Assembly: GCA_036394575.1 (NCBI GenBank)
Contig: DASWEY010000082.1
Location: 151,105 to 215,104 of the forward strand
Source: UKL13-2 sp036394575
Lineage (GTDB): Bacteria > Pseudomonadota > Gammaproteobacteria > Burkholderiales > Usitatibacteraceae
DNA: 64,000 bases
Direction: 5' to 3'
Positions 15,457 through 24,430 of this stretch are shown here, one piece after another. The position numbers and the translations under genes are program-made. Positions within the stretch are counted from its first letter, which is position 1. Each line of letters starts with the position of its first letter. The notes beneath the pieces are model-generated. The model searched no databases and had not been told where the DNA came from. It saw only the letters and a program-made list of their open reading frames with translations.

Positions 15457-16050
15457 TCAAGTGTGCGCGCGTTGCAGTTTCCCGGCCAGGGCCGCCATCG
15501 CCTTGCCACGATGGCTGATGCGGTTCTTGATTTCCGCGGGCAGCTCGGCGGCGGTGCAGCCATGCTCGGGCAAAAAGAAGTGCGGGTCGTAACCGAAGCC
15601 GCCGCTACCGCGCGCGTCCTCGACGATCTCGCCGGCCCATTCGCCGTCGGCGATCAGCGGATGCGGATCGTCCGCATGCTGCAGCAGCACCAGGGCGCAG
15701 TAATAAAACGCGCTGCGGTCGTCCGCGTTCTCAAGTGCGGCGATCAGACGCTGATTATTGCGGGCATCCGACCGGGGCTCGCCGGCGAAACGCGCCGAAC
15801 GCACGCCCGGCGCGCCGTCCAGCGAGGGCACGCAGATGCCGGAATCATCGGCCAGCGCCGGCAGGCCGCTGCTCCGCGCGGCGTGACGGGCCTTGGCCAG
15901 GGCGTTTTCGACAAAGGTGGCGAACGGTTCCGCCGCCTCGGGGATGCCGAGTTGGGCCTGCGGGATGGCGACAAAATCAAACGGCGTCAGCAGGGCGCCG
16001 AATTCGCGCAATTTGCCGGCGTTATTGCTGGCGATGACGATCTTTTTCAT
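15457..16050 (-). CDS. rdgB: RdgB/HAM1 dITP/XTP pyrophosphatase
   Basis: A 197-residue enzyme hydrolysing non-canonical purine nucleoside triphosphates (dITP, ITP, XTP) to keep them out of DNA and RNA. Family motifs are clear: IVIASNNAGKLREF at the start, TFVENALAKARHAA, ADDSGICVPSLDGAPGVRSARFAG, GFGYDPHFFLPEHGCTAAEL and the terminal ISHRGKAM. The ATG at 16050 begins directly at the family N-terminus. It is followed 4 nt later by hemW, so they form an operon; rdgB-hemW is a common proteobacterial pair. Confidence 0.95.
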   Translation of the reverse strand: MKKIVIASNNAGKLREFGALLTPFDFVAIPQAQLGIPEAAEPFATFVENALAKARHAARSSGLPALADDSGICVPSLDGAPGVRSARFAGEPRSDARNNQRLIAALENADDRSAFYYCALVLLQHADDPHPLIADGEWAGEIVEDARGSGGFGYDPHFFLPEHGCTAAELPAEIKNRISHRGKAMAALAGKLQRAHT

Positions 16051-16204
16051 GACCGGGAGAATAGGCGCTTGGCCGCTATGAGGCAAGCCGCTGGCGGGGA
16101 CACCCGGGCGCATTTGGGCGAATGGCGCGCTTACGGTAAAATCACGGGTTCTCGATTTATCCGCCCGCAGTTCGATTTCAACCCGCTCCCAGGACCCCAA
16201 AAAA

Positions 16205-17218
16205 ATGACTATCCGCGTCGCCATCAATGGCTATGGCCGTATCGGCCGCAACGTTCTCCGCGCCCACTATGAAGGCGGCAAGAAACACGACATTCAAATC
16301 GTTGCGATCAATGACCTCGGCCCGGTCGAGACCAATGCGCATCTGACGCGCCATGACACCGCGCACGGCAAGTTTCCCGGCGCGGTGGCGGTGGAGGGCG
16401 AGTACCTGGTCGTCAACGGCGACAAGATCAGGGTCTTTGCCCAGCGCGATCCGGCCCTGATTCCTTGGGGTGAGCTGAAGGTGGACGTAGTGCTGGAATG
16501 CACCGGTTTCTTCACTACCAAGGAAAAGGCCTCGGCCCACATCAAGGGCGGCGCCAAAAAGGTCGTGATATCTGCCCCCGGCGGCAAGGACGTGGACGCA
16601 ACCGTGGTTTACGGGGTCAATCACAATGTGCTGACTTCGGCGATGACGGTCATTTCGAACGCCAGCTGCACCACCAATTGCCTGGCCCCGCTGGTCAAGC
16701 CGTTGAACGAAAAAATCGGCGTGGTGCACGGCCTGATGACCACGGTGCACGCTTATACCAACGACCAAGTGCTGACGGACGTGATGCACGAAGACCTGCG
16801 CCGCGCCCGCTCGGCGACCATGTCGATGATCCCGACCAAGACTGGCGCCGCCGCAGCAGTGGGCCTGGTGATGCCGGAACTGAACGGCAGGCTCGATGGT
16901 TATTCGATCCGCGTGCCGACCATCAATGTTTCGCTGGTCGATCTCTCCTTCATTGCGGCGCGCGACACCACGGTCGATGAAGTCAACGCGATCATGAAGG
17001 CCGCCTCGCAAACGCCCGAAATGAAAGGCATCCTCGCCTACAACACCGCACCGCTGGTGTCGGTCGATTTCAACCACGACAGCCACTCCTCCTCCTTCGA
17101 CGCGACCCTGACCAAGGTATCGGGCCGTCTGGTAAAGGTATCGAGCTGGTACGACAATGAATGGGGTTTCAGCAACCGCATGCTGGATACGACGATCGCG
17201 TTGACCTCCGCCAAGTAG
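16205..17218 (+). CDS. gapA: glyceraldehyde-3-phosphate dehydrogenase, type I
   Basis: A 337-residue glycolytic enzyme that oxidises glyceraldehyde 3-phosphate with NAD and phosphate. The N-terminal dinucleotide motif INGYGRIGRN, catalytic ASCTTNC (Cys155), the HAYTNDQ segment and the C-terminal SWYDNEWGFSNRM are intact. It opens the gap-pgk-pyk cluster, with pgk starting 10 nt after its stop. The upstream 154 nt, shared with the divergent rdgB gene, contain a TAAAAT box near 16136 that could be a -10 element. Confidence 0.97.
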   Translation: MTIRVAINGYGRIGRNVLRAHYEGGKKHDIQIVAINDLGPVETNAHLTRHDTAHGKFPGAVAVEGEYLVVNGDKIRVFAQRDPALIPWGELKVDVVLECTGFFTTKEKASAHIKGGAKKVVISAPGGKDVDATVVYGVNHNVLTSAMTVISNASCTTNCLAPLVKPLNEKIGVVHGLMTTVHAYTNDQVLTDVMHEDLRRARSATMSMIPTKTGAAAAVGLVMPELNGRLDGYSIRVPTINVSLVDLSFIAARDTTVDEVNAIMKAASQTPEMKGILAYNTAPLVSVDFNHDSHSSSFDATLTKVSGRLVKVSSWYDNEWGFSNRMLDTTIALTSAK

Positions 17219-17228
17219 GCTCGCGTCG

Positions 17229-18428
17229 ATGAGCCTCCAGTTCAAGCGGCTGGCCGACCTCGCCGCCGGCGGCCAGCTCGCCGGTAAGCGCGTGTTCATC
17301 CGCGCCGACCTCAATGTGCCGCAGGACGACGCCGGCAAGATCACGGACGACACGCGCATCCGCGCCTCGATCCCGGCCATCGAAATGGCGCTGAAGGCGG
17401 GCGCCGCGGTGATGGTGACCTCGCATCTCGGTCGTCCGACCGAAGGCGAGCTCAAGCCGCAAGATTCGCTGGCGCCGATTGGCGAACGCATGTCGGCGCT
17501 GATGAAGCGCGATGTTCCGCTCCAGGTGAATTGGGTGGACGGCGTGGAGGTTGCGCCGGGCCAATTGGTCCTGCTCGAAAACTGCCGCGTCAACAAGGGC
17601 GAAAAGAAGAACAGCGACGAGCTTGCCAAAAAATTGGCGGCGTTGTGCGATGTGTACGTGAACGACGCCTTCGGCGCCGCCCATCGCGCCGAGGCCACCA
17701 CGCACGGCATCGCCAAGTTCGCGAAAATCGCCTGCGCCGGCCCGCTGCTGGCGGCCGAGCTGGATGCCCTGGGTGCCGCCTTGCTGAGCCCGCAGCGGCC
17801 GCTGGTGGCGATCGTCGCCGGTTCCAAGGTGTCGACCAAGCTCACCATCCTCAAATCGCTGGCCGCCAAAGTGGATCAACTGGTGGTGGGCGGCGGCATC
17901 GCCAACACCTTTTTGCTGGCGCAGGGTTTCCCGATCGGCAAATCGCTGGCCGAGGCCGATCTGGTGGGCGAAGCCAGGGCGATCATCGAGATGATGGCGG
18001 CGCGCGGCGCGGCGGTGCCGATCCCGGTCGACGTGGTCTGCGGCAAGGCATTCTCGGCAACGAGCCCGGCGGTCACCAAGGCCGCTGCCGACGTGGCGGC
18101 CGACGACATGATTTTCGATCTTGGCCCGAAGACGGCGACCACCCTGGCGGGAATCATGAAAAACGCCGGCACCATCGTCTGGAACGGGCCGATCGGCGTG
18201 TTCGAATTCGATCAGTTCGGCCGCGGCACCGAAACCCTGGCGCGGGCCATTGCGGAGTCGAATGCATTCTCCATCGCCGGCGGCGGCGACACCCTGGCGG
18301 CAATCGCCAAGTATGGCATCGCCGACAAGGTGTCTTATATTTCCACCGGCGGCGGCGCCTTTCTCGAATTTTTGGAAGGAAAGGTTTTGCCTGCGGTTGC
18401 TATATTGGCCCAGCGCGCAACGGCGTAA
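17229..18428 (+). CDS. pgk: phosphoglycerate kinase
   Basis: A 399-residue enzyme transferring phosphate from 1,3-bisphosphoglycerate to ADP. Recognisable blocks: GKRVFIRADLNVPQDD, SHLGRPTEG, LLENCRVNKGEKKN, YVNDAFGAAHRAEATTHGIAKF, GSKVSTKLTIL, VVGGGIANTFLLAQG and the C-terminal GGGDTLAAIAKYGI followed by YISTGGGAFLEFLEG. The length fits the family. It lies 10 nt after gapA, consistent with one transcript. Confidence 0.97.
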   Translation: MSLQFKRLADLAAGGQLAGKRVFIRADLNVPQDDAGKITDDTRIRASIPAIEMALKAGAAVMVTSHLGRPTEGELKPQDSLAPIGERMSALMKRDVPLQVNWVDGVEVAPGQLVLLENCRVNKGEKKNSDELAKKLAALCDVYVNDAFGAAHRAEATTHGIAKFAKIACAGPLLAAELDALGAALLSPQRPLVAIVAGSKVSTKLTILKSLAAKVDQLVVGGGIANTFLLAQGFPIGKSLAEADLVGEARAIIEMMAARGAAVPIPVDVVCGKAFSATSPAVTKAAADVAADDMIFDLGPKTATTLAGIMKNAGTIVWNGPIGVFEFDQFGRGTETLARAIAESNAFSIAGGGDTLAAIAKYGIADKVSYISTGGGAFLEFLEGKVLPAVAILAQRATA

Positions 18429-18464
18429 ACTGTCCGGTCACGACTACAAAAAACAGGATGGAAC

Positions 18465-19904
18465 ATGCCCCGTGCCACCAAGATCGTCGCCACCCTAGGC
18501 CCCGCCACTTCTTCCGCTGAAGTCCTCGAACGCCTGATCGTCGCCGGCGTCGATGTGGTGCGCATGAACTTCTCGCACGGCACTGCGGAAGACCACCTTG
18601 GCCGCGCAGCCTTCGTGCGTGAGCTGGCCGCCAAGCATGGCCGCACCGTGGCCATCCTGGCCGATTTGCAGGGCCCGAAAATCCGCGTCGGCAAATTTGC
18701 CGAGGGCAAGATCACCCTCAAGCCCGGCGACAAATTCATCCTCGACGCCACTTGCGAACTGGGCAACCAGGAACGCGTCGGCATCGACTACAAGGAGCTG
18801 CCGCGCGACGTGAAGCCGCGGGACCTGCTGCTGTTGAACGATGGCTTGCTGGTGTTCGAGGTGATCAGCGTCAAGGGCAGCGAGATTCATTGCGTGGTCC
18901 GGCAGGGCGGCGTGCTGTCGAACAACAAGGGCATCAATCGCAAGGGCGGCGGACTGACCGCGCCGCCGCTGACGGCGAAAGACATGGAAGACATTCGCAC
19001 CGCCGCCAAACTCAATGCGGATTTCCTGGCGGTATCGTTTCCCAAGAACGGCGCCGATATGTACATGGCGCGCGAACTGATGCGCGCCGCCGGCGGCGAT
19101 GCAATGCTGATCGCCAAGATCGAGCGCACCGAGGCGGTGACCAATGAAGCGCTGATCGACATCATGAAGGCCTGCGACGGCATCATGGTGGCGCGCGGCG
19201 ACCTGGCGGTGGAGGTTGGCGACGCCGCCGTGCCCGCCCTGCAGAAGCGCATGATCCGCATGGCGCGCGAGATGAACAAGCTGACCATCACCGCCACGCA
19301 GATGATGGAATCGATGGTGTCCTCGCCGATCCCGACGCGCGCCGAAGTCTCGGACGTAGCCAATGCGGTGCTCGACGGTACCGACGCGGTGATGCTGTCG
19401 GCGGAATCGGCCTCGGGCCAGTATCCGGTAGAGACGGTGGAAGCGATGGTGCGTATCTGCACCGAGGCGGAGAAGAGCGCGGAAGTGAAACTGGACCGCG
19501 AGTTTCTGGACCGCGTATTCACCCGCGTCGATCAGTCGATCGCCATGGCCGCGCTGTTCACGGCGCACCATCTGAAGGTGAAATGCATTGCCGCGCTGAC
19601 CCAGTCCGGCTCCACGGCGCTGTGGATGTCGCGCCTCAATTCCGGCGTGCCGATCTATGCCCTGACCCCGGAAGCGGCCACCCTCACCAAATGCGCCCTG
19701 ATGCGCGATGTGCGTCCCTTTACCCTGGCCTATGAAGGTCACGACCGCGAAAAACTGCTGCGTGAAGCCGAACAGGTATTGCTGAACCAGAAGGTGGTTG
19801 AAAAGGGCGATCTGGTCGTGCTGACCATGGGCGAACCCATCGGCCAGTCCGGCGGTACCAACACGATGAAAATCGTCAAGATCGGCGAGCATCGGCCGGC
19901 TTGA
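18465..19904 (+). CDS. pyk: pyruvate kinase
   Basis: A 479-residue enzyme making pyruvate and ATP from phosphoenolpyruvate and ADP. TKIVATLGPATSS, RMNFSHGTAEDH, LADLQGPKIRVG, the catalytic lysine region in MLIAKIERTEAV, MVARGDLAVEVG and the signature TATQMMESMV are present, followed by ADAVMLSAESA-like DGTDAVMLSAES. The C-terminal regulatory domain (about 350-479) is complete. It begins 36 nt after pgk. A tandemly repeated hairpin starts at its stop codon. Confidence 0.97.
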   Translation: MPRATKIVATLGPATSSAEVLERLIVAGVDVVRMNFSHGTAEDHLGRAAFVRELAAKHGRTVAILADLQGPKIRVGKFAEGKITLKPGDKFILDATCELGNQERVGIDYKELPRDVKPRDLLLLNDGLLVFEVISVKGSEIHCVVRQGGVLSNNKGINRKGGGLTAPPLTAKDMEDIRTAAKLNADFLAVSFPKNGADMYMARELMRAAGGDAMLIAKIERTEAVTNEALIDIMKACDGIMVARGDLAVEVGDAAVPALQKRMIRMAREMNKLTITATQMMESMVSSPIPTRAEVSDVANAVLDGTDAVMLSAESASGQYPVETVEAMVRICTEAEKSAEVKLDREFLDRVFTRVDQSIAMAALFTAHHLKVKCIAALTQSGSTALWMSRLNSGVPIYALTPEAATLTKCALMRDVRPFTLAYEGHDREKLLREAEQVLLNQKVVEKGDLVVLTMGEPIGQSGGTNTMKIVKIGEHRPA

Positions 19905-19979
19905 GGATTTGCGCGAAGCGCAAAATCGTCAAGGAGAGGTTGATGGTTTGAGGATTGCGCGAAGCGCAAAATCGTCAAG
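19901..19979 (+). repeat. tandem duplicated hairpin after pyk
   Basis: Two near-identical 32-33 nt units, at 19901-19933 and 19948-19979, each reading TTGAGGATT(T)GCGC-GAA-GCGCAAAATCGTCAAG. Within each unit TTGA-GATT-GCGC pairs with GCGC-AATC-TCAA, giving a long hairpin with a GAA loop. The pyk stop codon is inside the first unit. The segment AAAATCGTCAAG also occurs in the pyk coding sequence at about 19868. There is no U-tract, so these may be 3' end stabilisers or weak terminators. Confidence 0.7.
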
Positions 19980-20051
19980 AGGTGGGCGGCCGTTTTGACA
20001 GGTCTGGTAACTCGCTTGTGGCGGTGCACAGATTGGGCGAGATTAAAAAAC

Positions 20052-20120
20052 GTAGATCGCCATTTGGTGCGCTTTTCCGGCCATTTCTGCCCCGAAAGCC
20101 GCGCCAATGCTGGACTCTGC
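20052..20120 (+). repeat. dispersed palindromic repeat, copy 3 of 5
   Basis: GTAGATCGCCATTTGGTGCG, then CTTTTCCGGCCATTTCTGCCCCGAAAG, then CCGCGCCAATGCTGGACTCTGC. It is the most diverged core but keeps both ends of the family consensus (GTAGA-CGCCATTTGG and CGCGCCAATGCTGGAC). It lies between pyk and the XRE-type regulator. Confidence 0.78.
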
Positions 20121-20190
20121 ACTTTAAAATATCCCCTCATCAAGCAAGCTCCGTGACGCAAACCCATTGAACCCAGGCGCCAAAGACCGG

Positions 20191-20985
20191 ATGACCGCAA
20201 AAGCCCACACCAGCACCCTGATCGCCGCGCTCAAGGCCGCACTCAAAGCGCAAAGCATGACTTATCGTGACCTGGCCGCGCGTCTCGGCTTGTCCGAAGC
20301 CAGCGTCAAGCGCCTGTTCGCCGAGGAAACGTTCACGCTGAAGCGCCTGGAGGAAATCTGCCGGGTGCTCGAGTTTGACTTTTTCGAGCTGGCCCGCCAG
20401 GCCCGCGGCGCCAGTGCGGAAGTGGATGAAATGACGTTGCGCCAGGAGGAGACGCTGGCGGCCGATCCGCGCCTGCTCGGCATGTTCTACCTGGCGTTCA
20501 ACGATTCGACCGTCGATTCCATCCTGGCCGGTTATGAGATCAGCAAGGCCGAATGCGTCAAGCTCCTGCTGCAACTCGAGAAGCTTGGCTTGCTCGAACT
20601 CGGCGCCAACAATGCGATCCGCCTGCGCGTTCCCAAAACGCTGCGGCTGCGTATCGACGGGCCGATTCGGCGCGCCCATGGCAAGGCGGTGGTCGGCGAC
20701 TTCCTGCAGGCCGATTTTGCGGCGGCGGGGGGCCACTTCAAGTTCGAGTTTCGCGAGCTGTCGCCAGCCTCCGTAGCGCTGCTCGAGCGCAAGCTGGAAC
20801 GCGTGACACACGAATTCCACGAATTGGCCGAGCTTGACAGCTATCTGCCCGCCGGGCAGCGCAAGACCATCGGCATGGCGCTGGGCATCCGTCCCTGGGT
20901 CATCTCGCTGATGGCGGGCCTTCACAAAAAAGAGCCAAAGCAGGAGCCGAACCCACGACAGGCCGTCCGCAAGGACGTAAAATAG
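20191..20985 (+). CDS. XRE-type helix-turn-helix regulator
   Basis: A 264-residue protein. An N-terminal HTH (about residues 18-70) reads MTYRDLAARLGLSEASVKRLFAEETFTLKRLEEICRVLEF, typical of the XRE/Cro fold. The C-terminal 190 residues contain a second winged-helix-like part (about 100-145: STVDSILAGYEISKAECVKLLLQLEKLGLLEL) and have no enzymatic motif. Similar long XRE-like regulators are often seen next to housekeeping genes in betaproteobacteria. Target unknown; its position between pyk and fba suggests, but does not show, a metabolic link. ATG at 20191 is chosen over an upstream TTG at 20167. Confidence 0.75.
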   Translation: MTAKAHTSTLIAALKAALKAQSMTYRDLAARLGLSEASVKRLFAEETFTLKRLEEICRVLEFDFFELARQARGASAEVDEMTLRQEETLAADPRLLGMFYLAFNDSTVDSILAGYEISKAECVKLLLQLEKLGLLELGANNAIRLRVPKTLRLRIDGPIRRAHGKAVVGDFLQADFAAAGGHFKFEFRELSPASVALLERKLERVTHEFHELAELDSYLPAGQRKTIGMALGIRPWVISLMAGLHKKEPKQEPNPRQAVRKDVK

Positions 20986-21079
20986 CGGTCAATAATCCCG
21001 CCCTCAAAAACACCACACGATATCGCCGGGCGCGCTCGTTTCGCTCGTTTATATATCGCCCCGCTTTCAGGAGGTTCCC

Positions 21080-22144
21080 ATGCCGCTCGTATCCATGCGT
21101 CAATTGCTCGACCACGCCGCCGAAAACGACTACGGCGTGCCCGCGTTCAACGTCAATAACCTCGAACAGGTGCAGGCGATCATGGAGGCCGCTGCCGAAA
21201 CCGATAGCCCGGTGATCATGCAGGCCTCGGCCGGCGCCCGCAAATATGCCGGTGAAACCTTCCTCAAATACCTTATCGAAGCCGCAGTCGATACTTACCC
21301 GAACGTTCCCGTCGCCATGCACCAGGACCACGGGCAAAGCCCGGCCGTGTGCCAGCAGGCCATTCGCCTCGGCTTTTCGAGCGTGATGATGGACGGCTCC
21401 CTGCAGGCCGATGGCAAGACCATCGCCAGCTACGAATACAATCTGGACGTCACCCGCAAAGTGGTCGACCTGGCGCATGTGATCGGCGTATCCGTCGAGG
21501 GCGAGCTGGGCTGCCTCGGCTCGCTGGAAACCATGCGCGGCGACAAGGAGGACGGCCACGGCACCGATTCGACCATGACCCGCGAGCAATTGCTGACCGA
21601 CCCCGACCAGGCCGCCGATTTCGTCAAGCAAACCGGCGTCGATGCGCTCGCCATCGCCATCGGCACCTCGCACGGCGCCTACAAGTTCTCGCGCAAACCG
21701 ACCGGCGATATCCTCGCCATCGACCGCATCAAGGCCATTCACGCGCGCATCCCCAACACCCATCTGGTGATGCACGGCTCCTCCAGCGTGCCGCAGGATC
21801 TGTTGAAAATCATCCGCGACAACGGCGGCGAGATGAAGGAAACCTATGGCGTGCCGGTGGAAGAAATCCAGCTCGGCATCAAGCACGGTGTGCGCAAAAT
21901 CAATATCGACACCGATATCCGCCTGGCCATGACCGCCGCGATCCGCAAATTCCTCAACGAAAACAAATCGCACTTCGATCCGCGCGATTACCTGAAGCCG
22001 GCGCGCGCCGCCGCCAAGGCGATCTGCAAGCAGCGTTACGAGCAGTTCAACTGCGTCGGCCAGGGCTCGAAAATCAAGCCCATCAACCTCACGCGCATGG
22101 CGGAAAAATATGCCAAGGGCGAACTGATGCAAGTGGTCAAGTAA
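21080..22144 (+). CDS. fba: class II fructose-1,6-bisphosphate aldolase
   Basis: A 354-residue zinc-dependent aldolase of the CbbA/Calvin-cycle subtype. PAFNVNNLEQVQAIMEAA, the zinc-ligand block VAMHQDHG, GFSSVMMDGSL, VEGELGCLGSLE and the long loop with TDPDQAADFVKQTGVDALAIAIGTSHGAYKF are characteristic. It cleaves or forms fructose 1,6-bisphosphate in glycolysis and gluconeogenesis. A strong AGGAGG lies 7 nt before the ATG. It is followed by a clear terminator at 22161. Confidence 0.97.
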   Translation: MPLVSMRQLLDHAAENDYGVPAFNVNNLEQVQAIMEAAAETDSPVIMQASAGARKYAGETFLKYLIEAAVDTYPNVPVAMHQDHGQSPAVCQQAIRLGFSSVMMDGSLQADGKTIASYEYNLDVTRKVVDLAHVIGVSVEGELGCLGSLETMRGDKEDGHGTDSTMTREQLLTDPDQAADFVKQTGVDALAIAIGTSHGAYKFSRKPTGDILAIDRIKAIHARIPNTHLVMHGSSSVPQDLLKIIRDNGGEMKETYGVPVEEIQLGIKHGVRKINIDTDIRLAMTAAIRKFLNENKSHFDPRDYLKPARAAAKAICKQRYEQFNCVGQGSKIKPINLTRMAEKYAKGELMQVVK

Positions 22145-22160
22145 ACACGACTCACTCAAT

Positions 22161-22190
22161 CCGGCCCGTCAATCCGGCGGGCCTTTTTAT
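22161..22190 (+). terminator. factor-independent terminator after fba
   Basis: GGCCCG at 22163-22168 pairs with CGGGCC at 22178-22183 around a 9-nt loop, followed by TTTTTA. It lies 19 nt after the fba stop and ends only 4 nt before the DUF3667 start codon. Confidence 0.85.
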
Positions 22191-22193
22191 TTC

Positions 22194-23084
22194 ATGAATA
22201 CGATTTCAAATTGCCTGAACTGCGCACATGAGCTCGGCGACAAGCCCGGGAACTACTGCCCGAATTGTGGGCAGGAAACCGCCCTGCATCCGCCCACGGT
22301 GCGCGAATTCGCCCATGAGTTCATCGGCCATTATGTGGCGCTCGAAGGCAGGCTGTGGAAAACACTCGGCCTGCTGTTTTTCAAGCCGGCCGAGCTGACC
22401 CGCGAATACCTCGCCGGACGCAAGCGCCGCTATGTTCTGCCACTGCGGCTGTACCTGACGGCAAGCCTGTTGTTTTTCTTCATTGTGAAATTTGCCGGCA
22501 TCAGCGGCACGAACACCATGAACAAGGAGGGTCGCGCCGCCCTCGACAGCGAAATTGCCCAGGGTGTCGGCGATTTGCGGAAGGGTCTGTCGGCAATACC
22601 GGATTTGAAACTGCCGGCGACGGACGCCATCGATTGCAACAAGGACACCACGGCCTGCACGAAGATCAAGGCCTATTTGGCCAGGAAATACCCGGGCATG
22701 ACCATGGAGCAGGTGCACGAGCAAATCCGGCACAAGCTGATATCGCTGGCGCCATACGCCGCATTCCTGCTATTGCCGGTATTTGCGCTCCTGACGCGGG
22801 TTCTGTACTGGCGGCGGGGTATGCTTTACGGCGAGCATCTGGTGTATGCGCTGCATATCCACGCCTTCGCGTTTTTCGCGCTGCTGCTGCTCAATTTGCT
22901 GCCGGAAATGCTGGTGCAGTGGCTGCTGTGGGCCATGTTCATCTATTTCTTTATTGGCTTGCAGCGCTTTTTTCATGGCCGCTGGTGGCTGAACGTGATT
23001 CGCTATTTCATCATCGGCACCATCTATCCCCTCGCCATGAGTGGCGTGATTCTGCTTTCCCTTTTCTATGCGGTGTTTGTCTGA
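22194..23084 (+). CDS. DUF3667-like membrane protein with zinc ribbon
   Basis: A 296-residue protein. The N-terminus carries a short zinc ribbon, C-LNC and CPNCG (residues about 7-27), then an amphipathic stretch LEGRLWKTLGLLFFKPAELTREYLAGRKRRYVLPLRLYLTASLLFFF of the DUF3667 type. About five membrane segments follow, the first at about 84-100 and the others between about 185 and 296, separated by a soluble, probably periplasmic loop (about 105-180) containing two cysteines. Function unknown. It lies between the fba terminator and purC, with only 2 nt to purC, so purC may be translated from the same mRNA. No strong ribosome binding site precedes its ATG. Confidence 0.75.
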   Translation: MNTISNCLNCAHELGDKPGNYCPNCGQETALHPPTVREFAHEFIGHYVALEGRLWKTLGLLFFKPAELTREYLAGRKRRYVLPLRLYLTASLLFFFIVKFAGISGTNTMNKEGRAALDSEIAQGVGDLRKGLSAIPDLKLPATDAIDCNKDTTACTKIKAYLARKYPGMTMEQVHEQIRHKLISLAPYAAFLLLPVFALLTRVLYWRRGMLYGEHLVYALHIHAFAFFALLLLNLLPEMLVQWLLWAMFIYFFIGLQRFFHGRWWLNVIRYFIIGTIYPLAMSGVILLSLFYAVFV

Positions 23085-23086
23085 TC

Positions 23087-23956
23087 ATGTATGAATCCTC
23101 CCTGCAGTCCCTGCCTTTGCTTGCCCGCGGCAAAGTCCGCGATATCTATGCGGTCGGCGAGGACAAGCTGCTGATTGTCACCACCGACCGACTGTCCGCC
23201 TACGATGTGATCCTGCCTACGCCGATCCCGCACAAAGGCGAAATCCTCGTCTCGCTGGCCAATTTCTGGTTCGAAAAACTGAAGCACATCGTGCCCAACC
23301 AGTTGACCGGCATCGATCCGGAAACGGTGGTGGCGGCCAATGAACGCGGGCAGGTGCGGGGCCGCGCCATCGTGGTCAGAAAATTCAAGGTCTTGCCGAT
23401 CGAGGCGGTGGTGCGCGGCTACCTCGAGGGTTCGGGGTGGAAGGAATATCAGGAATCGCAAACGGTCTGCGGCATCAGCCTGCCGGCAGGATTGCGGCGT
23501 GCGTCCAAACTGCCGCAACCGATCTTTACGCCCGCCACCAAGGCCGAGGCCGGCGAACATGACGAGAACATCGATTTCGCCGCCTGCGAGAAGCTGATCG
23601 GCGCCGCCCGCGCGGCGGAAGTGCGCGATACCGCCATCCGCCTCTACACCGAAGCGGCGGACTTCGCGCTTGGCAAGGGCATCATCATTGCCGACACCAA
23701 ATTCGAATTCGGTACCGATGCCAACGGCAAGCTGCATCTGATTGACGAAGCGTTGACGCCGGACTCGTCACGATTCTGGCCCCTGGCCAGCTACAAGGTC
23801 GGGGAAAGCCCGGAAAGTTTTGACAAGCAGTACATCCGCAACTGGCTGGATTCGATCGGCTTCAATCGGCGTCCGCCGGCGCCGCCCGTGCCCGCCGAGA
23901 TCGCGCAGAAAACCAGCGACAAATATCGCGAGGCAATGACGAGGCTGACGCAGTAG
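23087..23956 (+). CDS. purC: phosphoribosylaminoimidazole-succinocarboxamide synthase
   Basis: A 289-residue SAICAR synthetase, which joins aspartate to CAIR in purine synthesis. Key blocks: LLARGKVRDIYAVGEDKLLIVTTDRLSAYDV, VRGRAIVVRKFKVLPIEAVVRGYLEGSGWKEYQ, EHDENIDFAACEKLIG, IIADTKFEFGTD and IDEALTPDSSRFWP. The length and N-terminus fit the long bacterial/yeast-type enzyme. It starts 2 nt after the DUF3667 stop and ends directly against the convergent lipoprotein gene; purE and purK, usually next in Burkholderiales, are absent here. Confidence 0.96.
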   Translation: MYESSLQSLPLLARGKVRDIYAVGEDKLLIVTTDRLSAYDVILPTPIPHKGEILVSLANFWFEKLKHIVPNQLTGIDPETVVAANERGQVRGRAIVVRKFKVLPIEAVVRGYLEGSGWKEYQESQTVCGISLPAGLRRASKLPQPIFTPATKAEAGEHDENIDFAACEKLIGAARAAEVRDTAIRLYTEAADFALGKGIIIADTKFEFGTDANGKLHLIDEALTPDSSRFWPLASYKVGESPESFDKQYIRNWLDSIGFNRRPPAPPVPAEIAQKTSDKYREAMTRLTQ

Positions 23957-24430
23957 CTATTTGTTGTCGCGGTCCTGATTCAGCCGCCGCGACACTTTTC
24001 CGGCGACGTGGCTGCTGTCGTCGATCATCACCGAGAATTCAACCAGGTAACCCCAGGTATCGTGATAGTGGTAGTCCCAGGCGGTCTGGCGCAGATTGTC
24101 GAAGCGGATTTTCTGCAAGGGCGGCCCGATGCGCTGCAAAACGGATGCGGAGGACTCGCCGACCGCTATTTGCTGGGTGACGTCATCATCTAGCGCGATC
24201 CGCACGCGGGTGGATACGCCCGCTTCATTGAAGTCGACCGCATAAGTGGGCGCCCCATACGGGCCGCCCGGGTAGAACCAGCGTACTCCCTCTGCCAGCT
24301 TGACCGTCATGGCCGGTTCGCCGCTGCTGGCGCGAATGTCGACATCACGCAGGCCGGTCCGCGGCGTGCTGGCACAGGCGCCCAGCAGCAGGACGCATGA
24401 CAGGGCGGCAATCTTCACGGTTGCGTTCAT
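23957..24430 (-). CDS. putative lipoprotein, BamE/SmpA-like
   Basis: A 157-residue protein with a lipoprotein signal peptide ending in the lipobox LLLGAC (Cys19), so it is likely anchored in the outer membrane. The mature part has a segment AVGESSASVLQRIGPPLQKIRFDNLRQTAWDYHYHDTWGYLVEFSVMID, which resembles the SmpA/OmlA fold found in BamE. It is probably not BamE itself, since it lacks the usual gene neighbours. Function unknown. It ends head-on against purC and has a divergent promoter region shared with the M20 gene. Confidence 0.7.
   Translation of the reverse strand: MNATVKIAALSCVLLLGACASTPRTGLRDVDIRASSGEPAMTVKLAEGVRWFYPGGPYGAPTYAVDFNEAGVSTRVRIALDDDVTQQIAVGESSASVLQRIGPPLQKIRFDNLRQTAWDYHYHDTWGYLVEFSVMIDDSSHVAGKVSRRLNQDRDNK

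Noticed and set aside
16178..17869. Minus-strand frame of 563 codons
   Set aside because: It is the shadow of gapA and pgk; no family features.
18495..19892. Minus-strand frame of 465 codons
   Set aside because: Antisense to pyk, with the His/Gln/Gly bias of a shadow frame.
20900..22159. Minus-strand frame of 419 codons
   Set aside because: Shadow of fba and the end of the XRE-type regulator gene.
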